DNA from: Pseudomonas fluorescens
GTDB lineage: Bacteria; Pseudomonadota; Gammaproteobacteria; Pseudomonadales; Pseudomonadaceae
NCBI RefSeq assembly: GCF_005938625.1
Contig: NZ_VCNJ01000030.1
Coordinates: forward strand, 1 to 64,000
DNA length: 64,000 nt
Direction of reading: 5' to 3'
Position numbers and translations under genes: made by a program
The notes under the pieces: generated by a model
What the model saw: only the letters and a program-made list of their open reading frames with translations
Databases searched by the model: none
Told to the model about the DNA's origin: nothing
In this document: positions 33,702 through 42,565 of the stretch, piece by piece
How the letters are laid out: each line of letters starts with the position of its first letter
How positions within the stretch are numbered: position 1 is the first letter of the stretch

Positions 33702-35171
33702 ATGCTGCGTATCAGCCAAGAAGCTCTGACATTCGACGACATTCTCTTAGTGCCTGGTTATTCCGAGGTACTTCCTAACGAAGTCAGTCTCAAGACCCGC
33801 CTAACCCGTGGCATCGAGCTGAATATTCCTCTGGTTTCTGCCGCAATGGACACCGTCACTGAAGCCCGTCTGGCAATCGCCATGGCTCAGGAAGGTGGCA
33901 TCGGCATTATCCACAAGAACATGACCATCGAGCAGCAAGCTGCCGAAGTGCGTAAGGTCAAGAAGTTCGAAGCCGGCGTCGTCAAGGATCCGATCACCAT
34001 CGAGGCAGATGCCACGGTGCGTGATCTGTTCGAATTGACCCGCATGCACAACATTTCCGGCGTTCCGGTTCTGCACGATGGCGACCTGGTCGGCATCGTC
34101 ACTTCCCGTGACGTGCGTTTCGAAACCCGTCTGGAAGCCACCGTACGTGAAGTGATGACGCCTAAAGAGCGTCTGGTCACCGTGCGTGAAGGCGCCGACA
34201 AGAACGAAGTCCGCGAGCTGCTGCACAAGCACCGTCTGGAAAAAGTTCTGATCGTCGATGACAAATTTGCCCTCAAAGGCATGATGACCGTCAAAGACAT
34301 CGAAAAAGCCAAAGCCTACCCGCTGGCCAGCAAGGACGATCAAGGTCGTCTGCGCGTGGGCGCTGCTGTCGGTACCGGTAAAGACACCGGTGATCGCGTA
34401 GCTGCTCTGGTCAACGCTGGTGTGGACGTGGTGGTGGTCGACACCGCTCACGGTCACTCCAAAGGCGTGATCGACCGCGTTCGCTGGGTCAAAGAGAATT
34501 TCCCTGAAGTGCAGGTGATCGGCGGCAACATCGCCACCGGCGCCGCTGCCAAGGCGCTGGCCGAAGCAGGCGCTGACGCAGTCAAGGTCGGTATCGGCCC
34601 TGGCTCGATCTGCACCACCCGTATCGTCGCCGGTGTCGGCGTCCCGCAAATCAGTGCTATCGCCAACGTTGCCGCTGCCCTTGAAGGCACTGGTGTTCCG
34701 TTGATCGCCGACGGCGGCATCCGTTTCTCCGGTGACCTGTCCAAGGCCATCGTAGCCGGTGCTTCCTGCGTGATGATGGGCTCGATGTTCGCCGGTACTG
34801 AAGAAGCGCCGGGCGAAATCGAACTGTTCCAGGGCCGTTCGTACAAGGCGTATCGCGGTATGGGTTCGCTGGGCGCCATGTCCCAGGCTCAAGGTTCTTC
34901 CGACCGTTACTTCCAGGACTCCTCGGCAGGCGCCGAGAAACTCGTTCCGGAAGGCATCGAAGGCCGTGTGCCTTACAAAGGCACCCTGAGCGCGATCATT
35001 CACCAGTTGATGGGCGGTCTGCGTTCCTCGATGGGTTACACCGGCAGCGCCAACATCGAAGAAATGCGCACCAAGCCTGAATTTGTGCGGATCACCGGCG
35101 CTGGTATGGCCGAATCCCACGTTCACGACGTGCAGATCACCAAAGAAGCGCCAAACTACCGGGTCGGCTAA
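33702..35171 (+). CDS. guaB: Inosine-5'-monophosphate dehydrogenase GuaB
   Basis: A 489-residue enzyme that oxidises IMP to XMP, the committed step to GMP. The catalytic barrel is interrupted by a CBS pair at about residues 93-205 (VKDPITIEADATVRDLFEL, NISGVPVLHDGDLVGIVTSRD). The catalytic cysteine is in GPGSICTTRIVAG, and the flap follows SLGAMSQ. The start at 33702 is fixed by the promoter upstream. guaA follows after 125 nt, giving the usual guaBA order. Confidence 0.97.
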   Translation: MLRISQEALTFDDILLVPGYSEVLPNEVSLKTRLTRGIELNIPLVSAAMDTVTEARLAIAMAQEGGIGIIHKNMTIEQQAAEVRKVKKFEAGVVKDPITIEADATVRDLFELTRMHNISGVPVLHDGDLVGIVTSRDVRFETRLEATVREVMTPKERLVTVREGADKNEVRELLHKHRLEKVLIVDDKFALKGMMTVKDIEKAKAYPLASKDDQGRLRVGAAVGTGKDTGDRVAALVNAGVDVVVVDTAHGHSKGVIDRVRWVKENFPEVQVIGGNIATGAAAKALAEAGADAVKVGIGPGSICTTRIVAGVGVPQISAIANVAAALEGTGVPLIADGGIRFSGDLSKAIVAGASCVMMGSMFAGTEEAPGEIELFQGRSYKAYRGMGSLGAMSQAQGSSDRYFQDSSAGAEKLVPEGIEGRVPYKGTLSAIIHQLMGGLRSSMGYTGSANIEEMRTKPEFVRITGAGMAESHVHDVQITKEAPNYRVG

Positions 35172-35181
35172 CGCCGACAGC

Positions 35182-35281
35182 TATAAGCCACAAGCTATAA
35201 GCTGCAAGCGGTACTGCATTCATGCAGCTACCGCACAGCTTCCGATAACTTGCAGCTTGCAGCTTGAAGCTTGCAACTGCT
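35182..35281. repeat. CTTGCAGCTTGAAGC-type repeats between guaB and guaA
   Basis: Short direct and inverted variants of AAGCTATAAGCTGCAAGC and CTTGCAGCTTGAAGCTTGCA fill most of the 125-nt gap. They can fold on themselves. They belong to the same group as those after der, and here they lie inside an operon rather than after it. Confidence 0.65.
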
Positions 35282-35296
35282 TTTCAGAGCTCTACC

Positions 35297-36874
35297 ATGG
35301 CCCTCGATATTCACGCTCACCGCATCCTGATCCTCGACTTCGGTTCGCAATACACCCAACTGATCGCCCGCCGCGTGCGCGAAATCGGTGTGTACTGCGA
35401 ACTGCACCCGTTCGACATGGACGAAGATGCGATCCGCGAATTCGCTCCTAAAGGCGTCATCCTCGCCGGCGGCCCCGAGTCCGTGCACGTCGCCGACAGC
35501 CCGCGCTGCCCACAGGCAGTGTTCGATCTGGGCGTACCGGTTTTCGGTATCTGCTACGGCATGCAGACCATGGCCGAGCAACTGGGCGGCAAGGTTGAAG
35601 GTTCCGAACTGCGTGAGTTCGGTTACGCCCGCGTTGACGTGGTCGGCAAGAGCCGTCTGCTCGACGGCATCGAAGACCACATCGACGCTGACGGCCTGTT
35701 CGGCCTCGACGTGTGGATGAGCCACGGTGACAAAGTCACCAAGATGCCGGAAGACTTCCACATCCTGGCCAGCACCCCAAGCTGCCCGATCGCCGGTATG
35801 TTCAACGACGACCGTGGCTACTACGGCGTGCAGTTCCACCCGGAAGTGACCCACACCAAACAGGGCGGTCGCATCCTGTCGCGCTTCGTTCTCGACATCT
35901 GCGGCTGTGAAGCCCTGTGGACGCCGTCGAAGATCGCTGAAGACGCCATCGCCAACATCCGCGCTCAGGTCGGCACCGACAACGTGCTGCTGGGTCTGTC
36001 CGGCGGCGTTGACTCCTCGGTCGTTGCCGCGCTGCTGCACAAAGCCATTGGCGACCAACTGACCTGCGTCTTCGTCGACAACGGTCTGTTGCGTCTGCAC
36101 GAAGGCGAGCAAGTGATGGCCATGTTCGCCGAGAACATGGGCGTCAAAGTGATCCGCGCCAACGCTGAAGAGCAGTTCCTGAACAACCTGGCCGGCGAAG
36201 CCGACCCGGAGAAGAAGCGCAAAATCATCGGTCGCACCTTCATCGACGTATTCGATGCCCAGTCGAACAAACTGGAAAACATCAAGTACCTCGCTCAGGG
36301 CACCATTTACCCGGACGTGATCGAGTCGGCTGGCGCGAAAAGCGGCAAGGCCCACGTGATCAAGTCGCACCACAACGTGGGCGGCCTGCCGGAAGAGATG
36401 AACCTGAAACTGGTCGAGCCACTGCGCGAACTGTTCAAGGACGAAGTCCGTCGTCTGGGCCTGGAACTGGGTCTGCCGTACGACATGGTCTACCGTCACC
36501 CGTTCCCGGGCCCGGGTCTGGGCGTGCGCATCCTCGGTGAAGTGAAGAAGGAATACGCCGACCTGCTGCGTCGCGCTGACCACATCTTCATCGAAGAACT
36601 GCGCAAAGCCGATTGGTACCACAAAGTCAGCCAGGCTTTCGTGGTGTTCCAGCCAGTGAAATCGGTTGGCGTGGTCGGCGATGGCCGTCGTTACGCTTGG
36701 GTGGTTGCCCTGCGTGCCGTAGAAACCATCGACTTCATGACCGCGCGTTGGGCTCACCTGCCTTACGAACTGCTGGAAACCGTCTCCGGCCGCATCATCA
36801 ATGAAATCGAAGGCATTTCTCGCGTCACTTACGACGTATCGAGCAAGCCGCCAGCGACCATTGAGTGGGAGTGA
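35297..36874 (+). CDS. guaA: GMP synthase (glutamine-hydrolysing) GuaA
   Basis: A 525-residue enzyme that aminates XMP to GMP. The class I glutamine amidotransferase domain (about residues 1-200) has the nucleophile in FGICYGMQTMAE and a His/Glu pair in VQFHPEVTHT. The ATP-pyrophosphatase domain has the P-loop GLSGGVDSSVVAAL, and the C-terminal dimerisation part ends TIEWE. The ATG at 35297 gives MALDIHAHRILILDFGSQY. It is the last core gene before the accessory block. Confidence 0.97.
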   Translation: MALDIHAHRILILDFGSQYTQLIARRVREIGVYCELHPFDMDEDAIREFAPKGVILAGGPESVHVADSPRCPQAVFDLGVPVFGICYGMQTMAEQLGGKVEGSELREFGYARVDVVGKSRLLDGIEDHIDADGLFGLDVWMSHGDKVTKMPEDFHILASTPSCPIAGMFNDDRGYYGVQFHPEVTHTKQGGRILSRFVLDICGCEALWTPSKIAEDAIANIRAQVGTDNVLLGLSGGVDSSVVAALLHKAIGDQLTCVFVDNGLLRLHEGEQVMAMFAENMGVKVIRANAEEQFLNNLAGEADPEKKRKIIGRTFIDVFDAQSNKLENIKYLAQGTIYPDVIESAGAKSGKAHVIKSHHNVGGLPEEMNLKLVEPLRELFKDEVRRLGLELGLPYDMVYRHPFPGPGLGVRILGEVKKEYADLLRRADHIFIEELRKADWYHKVSQAFVVFQPVKSVGVVGDGRRYAWVVALRAVETIDFMTARWAHLPYELLETVSGRIINEIEGISRVTYDVSSKPPATIEWE

Positions 36875-36895
36875 TCCCGCTGCAAGTTGATTAAC

Positions 36896-36930
36896 GAAAA
36901 ACCCTTGGCCTGAAGCCAAGGGTTTTTTCG
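36896..36930. terminator. Bidirectional terminator between guaA and the toxin-family gene
   Basis: AACCCTTGGC and GCCAAGGGTT form a 10-bp stem with loop CTGA, flanked by A residues on the left and TTTTTT on the right. It lies 21 nt after guaA and 19 nt beyond the convergent toxin-family stop, so it serves both. Confidence 0.9.
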
Positions 36931-36949
36931 TTTCATGCCCTGAAAACAG

Positions 36950-39900
36950 TTAGCTTGGCAGGCGACTTTGCAGGGTCAAGCCGATCTCTATCAGGCGCTG
37001 GGATAACGCGCCGATGTCACGGAACATGATGCCGCTGATCCGCGGCATCGACTGTGCCCAGATGTAAACCTGACCATCCCCTCGGCGATTCACCATTGTT
37101 CGAACAATATTGCCGTCGCTGTTGCGACGCACAAGCGTGTATGCATTCTGCGTTTTTTCGAGCATGAACATGCCGTTGCGATTCAGCAGGGTATTCACTG
37201 TTGCCTCAGTCCAACGCGGTACAGGTGTTTCGATCTGCAAGCGCAAATCAGCGAATAGAAAGTCGGATGAGTTGCGCGTCGATGCCCCGTTATCAAACGG
37301 GCCCCGAGCGACTTCCAGTCCCGGGTCGATTCTGATGCCGGGCACTTCGGTGGACGCCGCTTCTTCAATGCGTAAACCGATGCCGCCTCTGAGTTCGCTG
37401 ATGCCTGGCAGATTTCTGAAAATATTGGTGTTCGTTGCCTCGACCAGGGCAACCCACTTGCCTGGCCTGTTGAGGAGTTCGTCACCCCACATGATTTGCG
37501 AGGCGAGTCGGGCATGGATCATCTGCTCTTCGATCGAAGTAAGCGGTACCTTCAACTTGTAACTGTGAGCAACTTCAAGACCTTGAGTCCGGATGCCATT
37601 GGCCTGGGCTGCCTTGATCAGTTCGAGGATGTTGTATCGGTCATCAGGGTCGGTGCCCAGGCTGGACAAGTAGCCTCGAAGATCCTCTGACATCTCTCCC
37701 GACAGGTAAAAGTCGTTGAGATCTGCCTGGGCAAAATCACTCAGCAAACCCCGTACGTACAGTGTGTTGATATGCCGTGCGAACGTCGGCATGTTTTCGA
37801 TCATGAAACGCGTACTGGCGATGCGATCAAGGGTTTCGCCGACGACCAGTCCGTCGGTATTGGCAAAGATGCGATCAATCATCTCAGCCGTCTGCATCTC
37901 GGCATCGATTTGCGGGATGACCGGCCGTGGGGGCAGGTTGGTCCAGTTCAGCTCTGAGTAATACTCTTTGGCCTCGTTTAGCAGGGACGTGCGTCTGTCG
38001 CGGAAATAGGTTGCATAGGTATCGGCAGTTGATGGATTACCGCGGTTAGCACTGGAGAGTTCGGCGAAAGTCTCGGGCAAGTTCATTGCCCATCTTTTCA
38101 TTTTCGCCATGTCCATTCCCACGATGTCGTTGAGGGGGTTCACCAGACGCAGCGGCCGCGCAACCGGTGACACCGGTTCGACGAGGGGAAGCTCCGCTGA
38201 TGGGGTTGATGACGCCGGGTCCGAGGACGAGGAAAGGTCACTGAGCAGTAAACAGGCCTTGCCCACGCATTGGCCACCTCCCCTGAGACGCAATGCGGGT
38301 ATGCGTTCCCACTTGCCGCTGCTGGCGAAGCGTACCGGCAACGAGTAAGCGAACTGATTGGGTCGCTCGGGATTGACGATGGCCCAGTCGCCAGCGCCCT
38401 CGGAGTCGGCAAAGTAGCGCACGTAGTACGCGGTGCCATCCATTTCGATGGCATAGCCCGGCTCGTTGTCCAAGCGGTAAATGCCCTCATATTTGCCTGG
38501 CGCTGCCTCTACAGAACGGTTTGCAAGTAACTCGTTGCATCGATACTTGCCAGGAATCTTTGGAAAAGACGAACCTTGGCGCGCAGCAGCCGGGGCCAAC
38601 TGCCGGGTGGATGCGATGGTAGTCTCGGTGCGGATTTCGTTTGTCATCTCAACGGTCGCCTGTGGACTAACCGCTGTGACTGGCGGTTGGTCCAGAGGCG
38701 GCAAGAAGGGGGCGTCAGGCGATGTGAACTCGATCAAACCGCGCATTTCTTCAGCTTCGGCAAACTCCACCTGGGGGCCCACTTCAAGATGTGCGCCAGT
38801 GCTGATCAGAAACGGAATATTGAACACTATGTCGATCGCATTGAGCACTGCGCCGGTAACACCGGTCTTGCGTTCGGTTGGTGTGATACCGTTGATGGCC
38901 TGATCGATGTTCAATCCCATGTTCGCGATGCTGGCGCCAATCAAAGGCAACGCCACAGGCCAGCCCACCGCTGCCATCGGACCGAATACTTTCAGACCGG
39001 CACTCAGATAACCGATCCAGAGTTTTTTGCGCAGGTCGCTGTTGGACGTGAGCGCAAGGTGCGCCTCGGCAACCATGGCCGTGCGTGTCGACTCGCTCAA
39101 CCAAGTGAATGCGTCACCGCTGATCGCGACGTTGCTGCGATTGATCATGCGGTGATCGCTGTGACCCCAGCTGTTCACCAGACGGTTCATCAGATCGGTG
39201 AGGTTTTCGCTCATGTGATTGCGGTCAGCCAGGGGGAAATGCTGGAGAAACGCCGTGCGCTTATCCTCTGAGTTCATCTGCTCAAGCATCCACCAATGCA
39301 GATCCGCCTCATTGTCCATCAAGAGAAATGCGCGGGCTTCGCCTGGCAAGTAAAGGGTCTGGCGGCCACTGTCTTGCACCAGACGCAGCACATTGGAGGC
39401 TACGTGGCCATCGAGGTCCAGTGTCTGCACTTGTGCACCGACCGGGTGTAACGCTTGCAGCATTGGCAAGGTAACGGGCCAGGTGACGGGCCCGATGACC
39501 GAGCCGACGATGCGCTGAAAATCGGTGCCATCAAGGTCACCCTGTTGCAGCGCCTGCACAGCCAGACTGAGAAAATTGCACTTTGCCAGGGCGCGGAAGT
39601 TATCCGACGAGGTTTGCCAGAATGCTGTCAGCTGACCTGTGTAGCGCGCGCTGAAGTCGACGTCCCAGAACGCGTTCAGCACCTCGCTGCCCAGCAACCG
39701 CACTTCATTGCTCTGATTGAAGTTTTCCGCCTCCGGGCCATCCGAGTAGAAACCGCAGTAGAGGCCAAGCAGATCTGCGTTGTCTTGATCGGTCGCACGA
39801 AAGCGATGGATCACCAACTGCGTGAGGGTGAGGGTTTCGTAAGGCTTTTCCAGCACATGTTCCCAACCCGTGAAGGTCAATGCGCTGCTTTGCGCCGTTT

Positions 39901-40087
39901 TGAAACGGTGAAAGTAAATCCGGTCGGAGTCGAGGCCGGACAGTCCTTTGTCCGCGAGGATTTCGTTGGCAACTTGACGGGCTGCGTCGTGCAGACTCGG
40001 GCAGGTCCGCACGATAGTCGCGGCAATGGCTTTGAGGGCAGTTTTGTCCGTAGCGTTTGGCAGGAGACGTCGTTCGGGAGAGGTCAT
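36950..40087 (-). CDS. Large toxin-family protein A, degenerate ChaN/TIKI-like C-terminal domain
   Basis: A 1,045-residue protein with no signal peptide. An N-terminal helical region (about 1-340) resembles the dermonecrotic/DUF6543-type toxin domain. A hydrophobic stretch follows at about 350-430 (LWIGYLSAGLKVFGPMAAVG and NAIDIVFNIPFLI). A linker domain with YRCNELL (about 510) and RGGGQCVGKAC (about 600) comes next, then a C-terminal domain from about 735. That domain aligns with the ChaN/EreA/TIKI-like part of the gene at 62938, but GEAH is GETL here and GNAH is EATN. Start ATG 40087 has AAGGA upstream. Toxin activity is inferred from family resemblance only. Confidence 0.65.
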   Translation of the reverse strand: MTSPERRLLPNATDKTALKAIAATIVRTCPSLHDAARQVANEILADKGLSGLDSDRIYFHRFKTAQSSALTFTGWEHVLEKPYETLTLTQLVIHRFRATDQDNADLLGLYCGFYSDGPEAENFNQSNEVRLLGSEVLNAFWDVDFSARYTGQLTAFWQTSSDNFRALAKCNFLSLAVQALQQGDLDGTDFQRIVGSVIGPVTWPVTLPMLQALHPVGAQVQTLDLDGHVASNVLRLVQDSGRQTLYLPGEARAFLLMDNEADLHWWMLEQMNSEDKRTAFLQHFPLADRNHMSENLTDLMNRLVNSWGHSDHRMINRSNVAISGDAFTWLSESTRTAMVAEAHLALTSNSDLRKKLWIGYLSAGLKVFGPMAAVGWPVALPLIGASIANMGLNIDQAINGITPTERKTGVTGAVLNAIDIVFNIPFLISTGAHLEVGPQVEFAEAEEMRGLIEFTSPDAPFLPPLDQPPVTAVSPQATVEMTNEIRTETTIASTRQLAPAAARQGSSFPKIPGKYRCNELLANRSVEAAPGKYEGIYRLDNEPGYAIEMDGTAYYVRYFADSEGAGDWAIVNPERPNQFAYSLPVRFASSGKWERIPALRLRGGGQCVGKACLLLSDLSSSSDPASSTPSAELPLVEPVSPVARPLRLVNPLNDIVGMDMAKMKRWAMNLPETFAELSSANRGNPSTADTYATYFRDRRTSLLNEAKEYYSELNWTNLPPRPVIPQIDAEMQTAEMIDRIFANTDGLVVGETLDRIASTRFMIENMPTFARHINTLYVRGLLSDFAQADLNDFYLSGEMSEDLRGYLSSLGTDPDDRYNILELIKAAQANGIRTQGLEVAHSYKLKVPLTSIEEQMIHARLASQIMWGDELLNRPGKWVALVEATNTNIFRNLPGISELRGGIGLRIEEAASTEVPGIRIDPGLEVARGPFDNGASTRNSSDFLFADLRLQIETPVPRWTEATVNTLLNRNGMFMLEKTQNAYTLVRRNSDGNIVRTMVNRRGDGQVYIWAQSMPRISGIMFRDIGALSQRLIEIGLTLQSRLPS

Positions 40088-40150
40088 GCGTTCTTCATCC
40101 TTGAGAAACAAAGATTGAGCATGACCGATTCGATCAAGGGGAGTGCACTA
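40085..40150 (-). promoter_or_regulatory. Conserved 66-nt leader of toxin-family gene A
   Basis: This 66-nt block, ending in the start codon, matches the leader of paralogue B (45650-45715) at 57 of 66 positions by my count, without gaps. It contains the palindrome AGTGCACT, then CCCTTGA...TCAAGG inverted segments, and the ribosome binding site AAGGA. A hairpin (CCCACT/AGTGGG, 40169-40191) lies just upstream. It is a candidate operator or translational control element; the factor is unknown. Confidence 0.5.
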
Positions 40151-40244
40151 CCGGGCTACCGCTAATTGCCCACTATTGATAATTGAGTGGGGGTGATGGA
40201 GGAGGACGGCTTGTCCGGCGTCCTTCAGGCACCTGTCGCCGGTA

Positions 40245-42317
40245 TCAAAGATATTGGGATCGAATCAGATCCGTATCGAACGGCGTCAGCCCTTGATCTG
40301 GCGCAAATACCGTTTGCGACTGCTGCGCAGAGGCCACTCGTTCGCCCCGGGCTCGCACATGTAATTCAAAAAGTGTTTCGAGATCCGGCCATGGTGTATG
40401 CACCAAGGCCCGCAACATCAACGATACACCGCTGAGGTTTTTGTCGACGTTGTTCCACCGGGGAGATGAAGTAAGCCCCAGATCGGCCCAGATCATGCGT
40501 CGTTCCTGCAAGTCCATCACGAATGGCAGGCAAATAACTGTGTCGGATGCAATATCGATGCGGTCGAACACGGATCGCGGCTCGAATATTTCACCCGACG
40601 CCGTGTCCGCGCGGGCCATCCAGCCAGCGAAGCATTCTGGAAGATCGCAGTAAGGCTGCTCGGTGAATGAGTTGATAGACGTGACGACGTAGCGGATTCC
40701 CTTTTCGACCAGAACATCAAGGTCGAGGTCGATGAACTCCGAAGCCCCGTCGGGCGCATCGACGATGTCGCCGCTGTGGTATCCGCCGTACCCTTTCAAG
40801 TTGTAGTACGCAACCGTTTCTCTGAACACGAAGTTGGCATCAAAAAATGCGGCGGACAAGTCGATATCCGTACGGCCCCTGCCATTCTTCCACCACAGGA
40901 ACAGGCGAATAAAACGTGTGTCAGGGATAGGCAACCGGCTGCCTCGCACCAGCGTACGTAGCGACTTCGAAGAGGCGCGCTGCGCTAGCGGCACCCTGTA
41001 TTCGCGTAATGCCGGATCGATGAAGCAGCGCCCTAGCGGCGGCAGTGACGCAAATCGCTGTACGAGAGCGTCCTCGCAGATTCGGGCTGCATGCGCCAAC
41101 ACTTCAGGTGCAGGAGGCTCTCGGTGATCGTTGATGGCATAGACTTTGGCGAATGAACCTTTCGGAGTGAAGGCGCGCAGGGGCAGGGGGCGCGGTGCAC
41201 GAACCTGGGCCAGCACCTGCAGCAGGACAGGTGAGGACACTTGTGCCGCAACGGCCTCGAACGCGTCCAGTACAGAGTCGGCTTCCGTCGCGCGGCGCAG
41301 GGTCACGTCAAGCCGTCGTGCGAACTCACCAGGTCGGCTTTGTAGTATTGGCACAAGCGTGGCGATGTCACGCTGGACCAGCAATGTTTCGACTCGTGAA
41401 TTAAATGTGGCGGGCGGTTCGTTTCGACGCGCTGCCGTGATAGCGGCCAGAGCGTGTGGATATTTATCGGCGTAGTCGCCCGGATGCAGTACTTCAGCCA
41501 GGCGTTTCCAGCGCTCCGCATGACGCATTACGTCTTCGGCAGCGTTGGATATCTTATCGAGCAGGCGCAAAAACAGACGGCGCATCGAGCGTTTCATCGG
41601 TTTGAAACGTGTCGAAGCGGTTGCCAGCGACACGTCTCCTCCGCTCAAGGCGACTGCCAGTCGTAGGACGTCAGTCGCTGTTTCGACATTTCGCTCCAGG
41701 AAAGTGTCTACCCGTTTGTCGCCAGCGACATGCAGGATCAGTGCGCCGCCAACCTGTGCACGGACCTCCCGGAACGGGATGGTCTCGGGCAGCAGGCGGA
41801 ACACATCGCTTTTGTAGTTTCGGATAAACCAGACAACATCGGCCGTTTCCTCTTCGGAGAGCGAGGTGCGCGATGAAACCAGCGGCTCGAGCAGTGACTC
41901 AAACTCAGAGACGCTACCCGATTCAATCACCCAGGATATGAAGTTGCCTTCAAGCATCGGAGGACGAGCGTTTTCCGTTGGTGGCAAACGCCGAAGCGTG
42001 AGGTAGTGCATGACGGCGTTAAGGTACAGCTCCGCCTCTGGGGCTTTCAGAACCTGCTCGGGAAAGTCTGGATAAAACGGCCTGTGGTGCACATGAGCGC
42101 CGGTTCTCCGTCGCAAGACTCTGATAATTTCGCGTAGCCAGTACTTGAGTTCTGTGGCTGACAATGTGCCGATTTTCTCAATCAGAGACTCTGACAGTAC
42201 ACATCGGAACGCCGCGATTTCCTGGACAGCCGACGCGACCTGGGCGCGCGTAGCACCGCCAGAGCCCATCGGGACGTGAACTTTGCTGCGGCGACGCAGG
42301 AACAGCTCCTGATTCAT
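40245..42317 (-). CDS. TerD-like domain protein (MXAN_6230/SCO0854 type)
   Basis: A 690-residue cytosolic protein. The N-terminal ~460 residues are helical and include an Arg-rich region; I recognise no enzyme motif there. From about residue 470 the sequence RLFLWWKNGRGRTDIDLSAA, then GGYHSGDIVDAPDGASEFID and LDLDVL, resembles the calcium-binding TerD fold (DLDxS and HSGD motifs), as in large MXAN_6230/SCO0854-type stress proteins. It lies between two toxin-family genes in the same direction. The start has a strong AAAGGAG. A partner, immunity or stress role is inference. Confidence 0.6.
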   Translation of the reverse strand: MNQELFLRRRSKVHVPMGSGGATRAQVASAVQEIAAFRCVLSESLIEKIGTLSATELKYWLREIIRVLRRRTGAHVHHRPFYPDFPEQVLKAPEAELYLNAVMHYLTLRRLPPTENARPPMLEGNFISWVIESGSVSEFESLLEPLVSSRTSLSEEETADVVWFIRNYKSDVFRLLPETIPFREVRAQVGGALILHVAGDKRVDTFLERNVETATDVLRLAVALSGGDVSLATASTRFKPMKRSMRRLFLRLLDKISNAAEDVMRHAERWKRLAEVLHPGDYADKYPHALAAITAARRNEPPATFNSRVETLLVQRDIATLVPILQSRPGEFARRLDVTLRRATEADSVLDAFEAVAAQVSSPVLLQVLAQVRAPRPLPLRAFTPKGSFAKVYAINDHREPPAPEVLAHAARICEDALVQRFASLPPLGRCFIDPALREYRVPLAQRASSKSLRTLVRGSRLPIPDTRFIRLFLWWKNGRGRTDIDLSAAFFDANFVFRETVAYYNLKGYGGYHSGDIVDAPDGASEFIDLDLDVLVEKGIRYVVTSINSFTEQPYCDLPECFAGWMARADTASGEIFEPRSVFDRIDIASDTVICLPFVMDLQERRMIWADLGLTSSPRWNNVDKNLSGVSLMLRALVHTPWPDLETLFELHVRARGERVASAQQSQTVFAPDQGLTPFDTDLIRSQYL

Positions 42318-42379
42318 GCTTGAATTTCTCCTTTGATCGCCGTCATGGACGATACGCAGCAGCGTGTCTACAGCAGATG

Positions 42380-42406
42380 TAAAAACGCCTGCAAGAAGCA
42401 GGCGCA
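42380..42406 (-). terminator. Terminator between toxin-family gene B and the TerD-like gene
   Basis: On the minus strand GCGCCTGC and GCAGGCGT pair around TTCTT, followed by TTTT. It lies about 160 nt past the gene B stop and 63 nt before the TerD-like start, so the TerD-like gene probably has its own promoter or depends on read-through. The rest of the 248-nt gap shows nothing else. Confidence 0.8.
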
Positions 42407-42565
42407 GTGTGGAGAGCGAAACCCCTAGGTCATAGGAGGTTTAGAAGGAAGGTGTTCCATAGCCACGGCGGCATTCTACGTAAGGTTGTCTCTGTTTGTC
42501 AGGTGGTCGCCTGTCTCAACGGTAACAAGCTGCTTCACCAGAAGAATGGGTAATACCGATTAGCC

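Noticed and set aside
39455..40165. A 236-codon plus-strand frame opposite the N-terminal part of toxin gene A
   Set aside because: Antisense shadow; considered as a possible antitoxin because of its place but it has no start signal and no plausible protein features.
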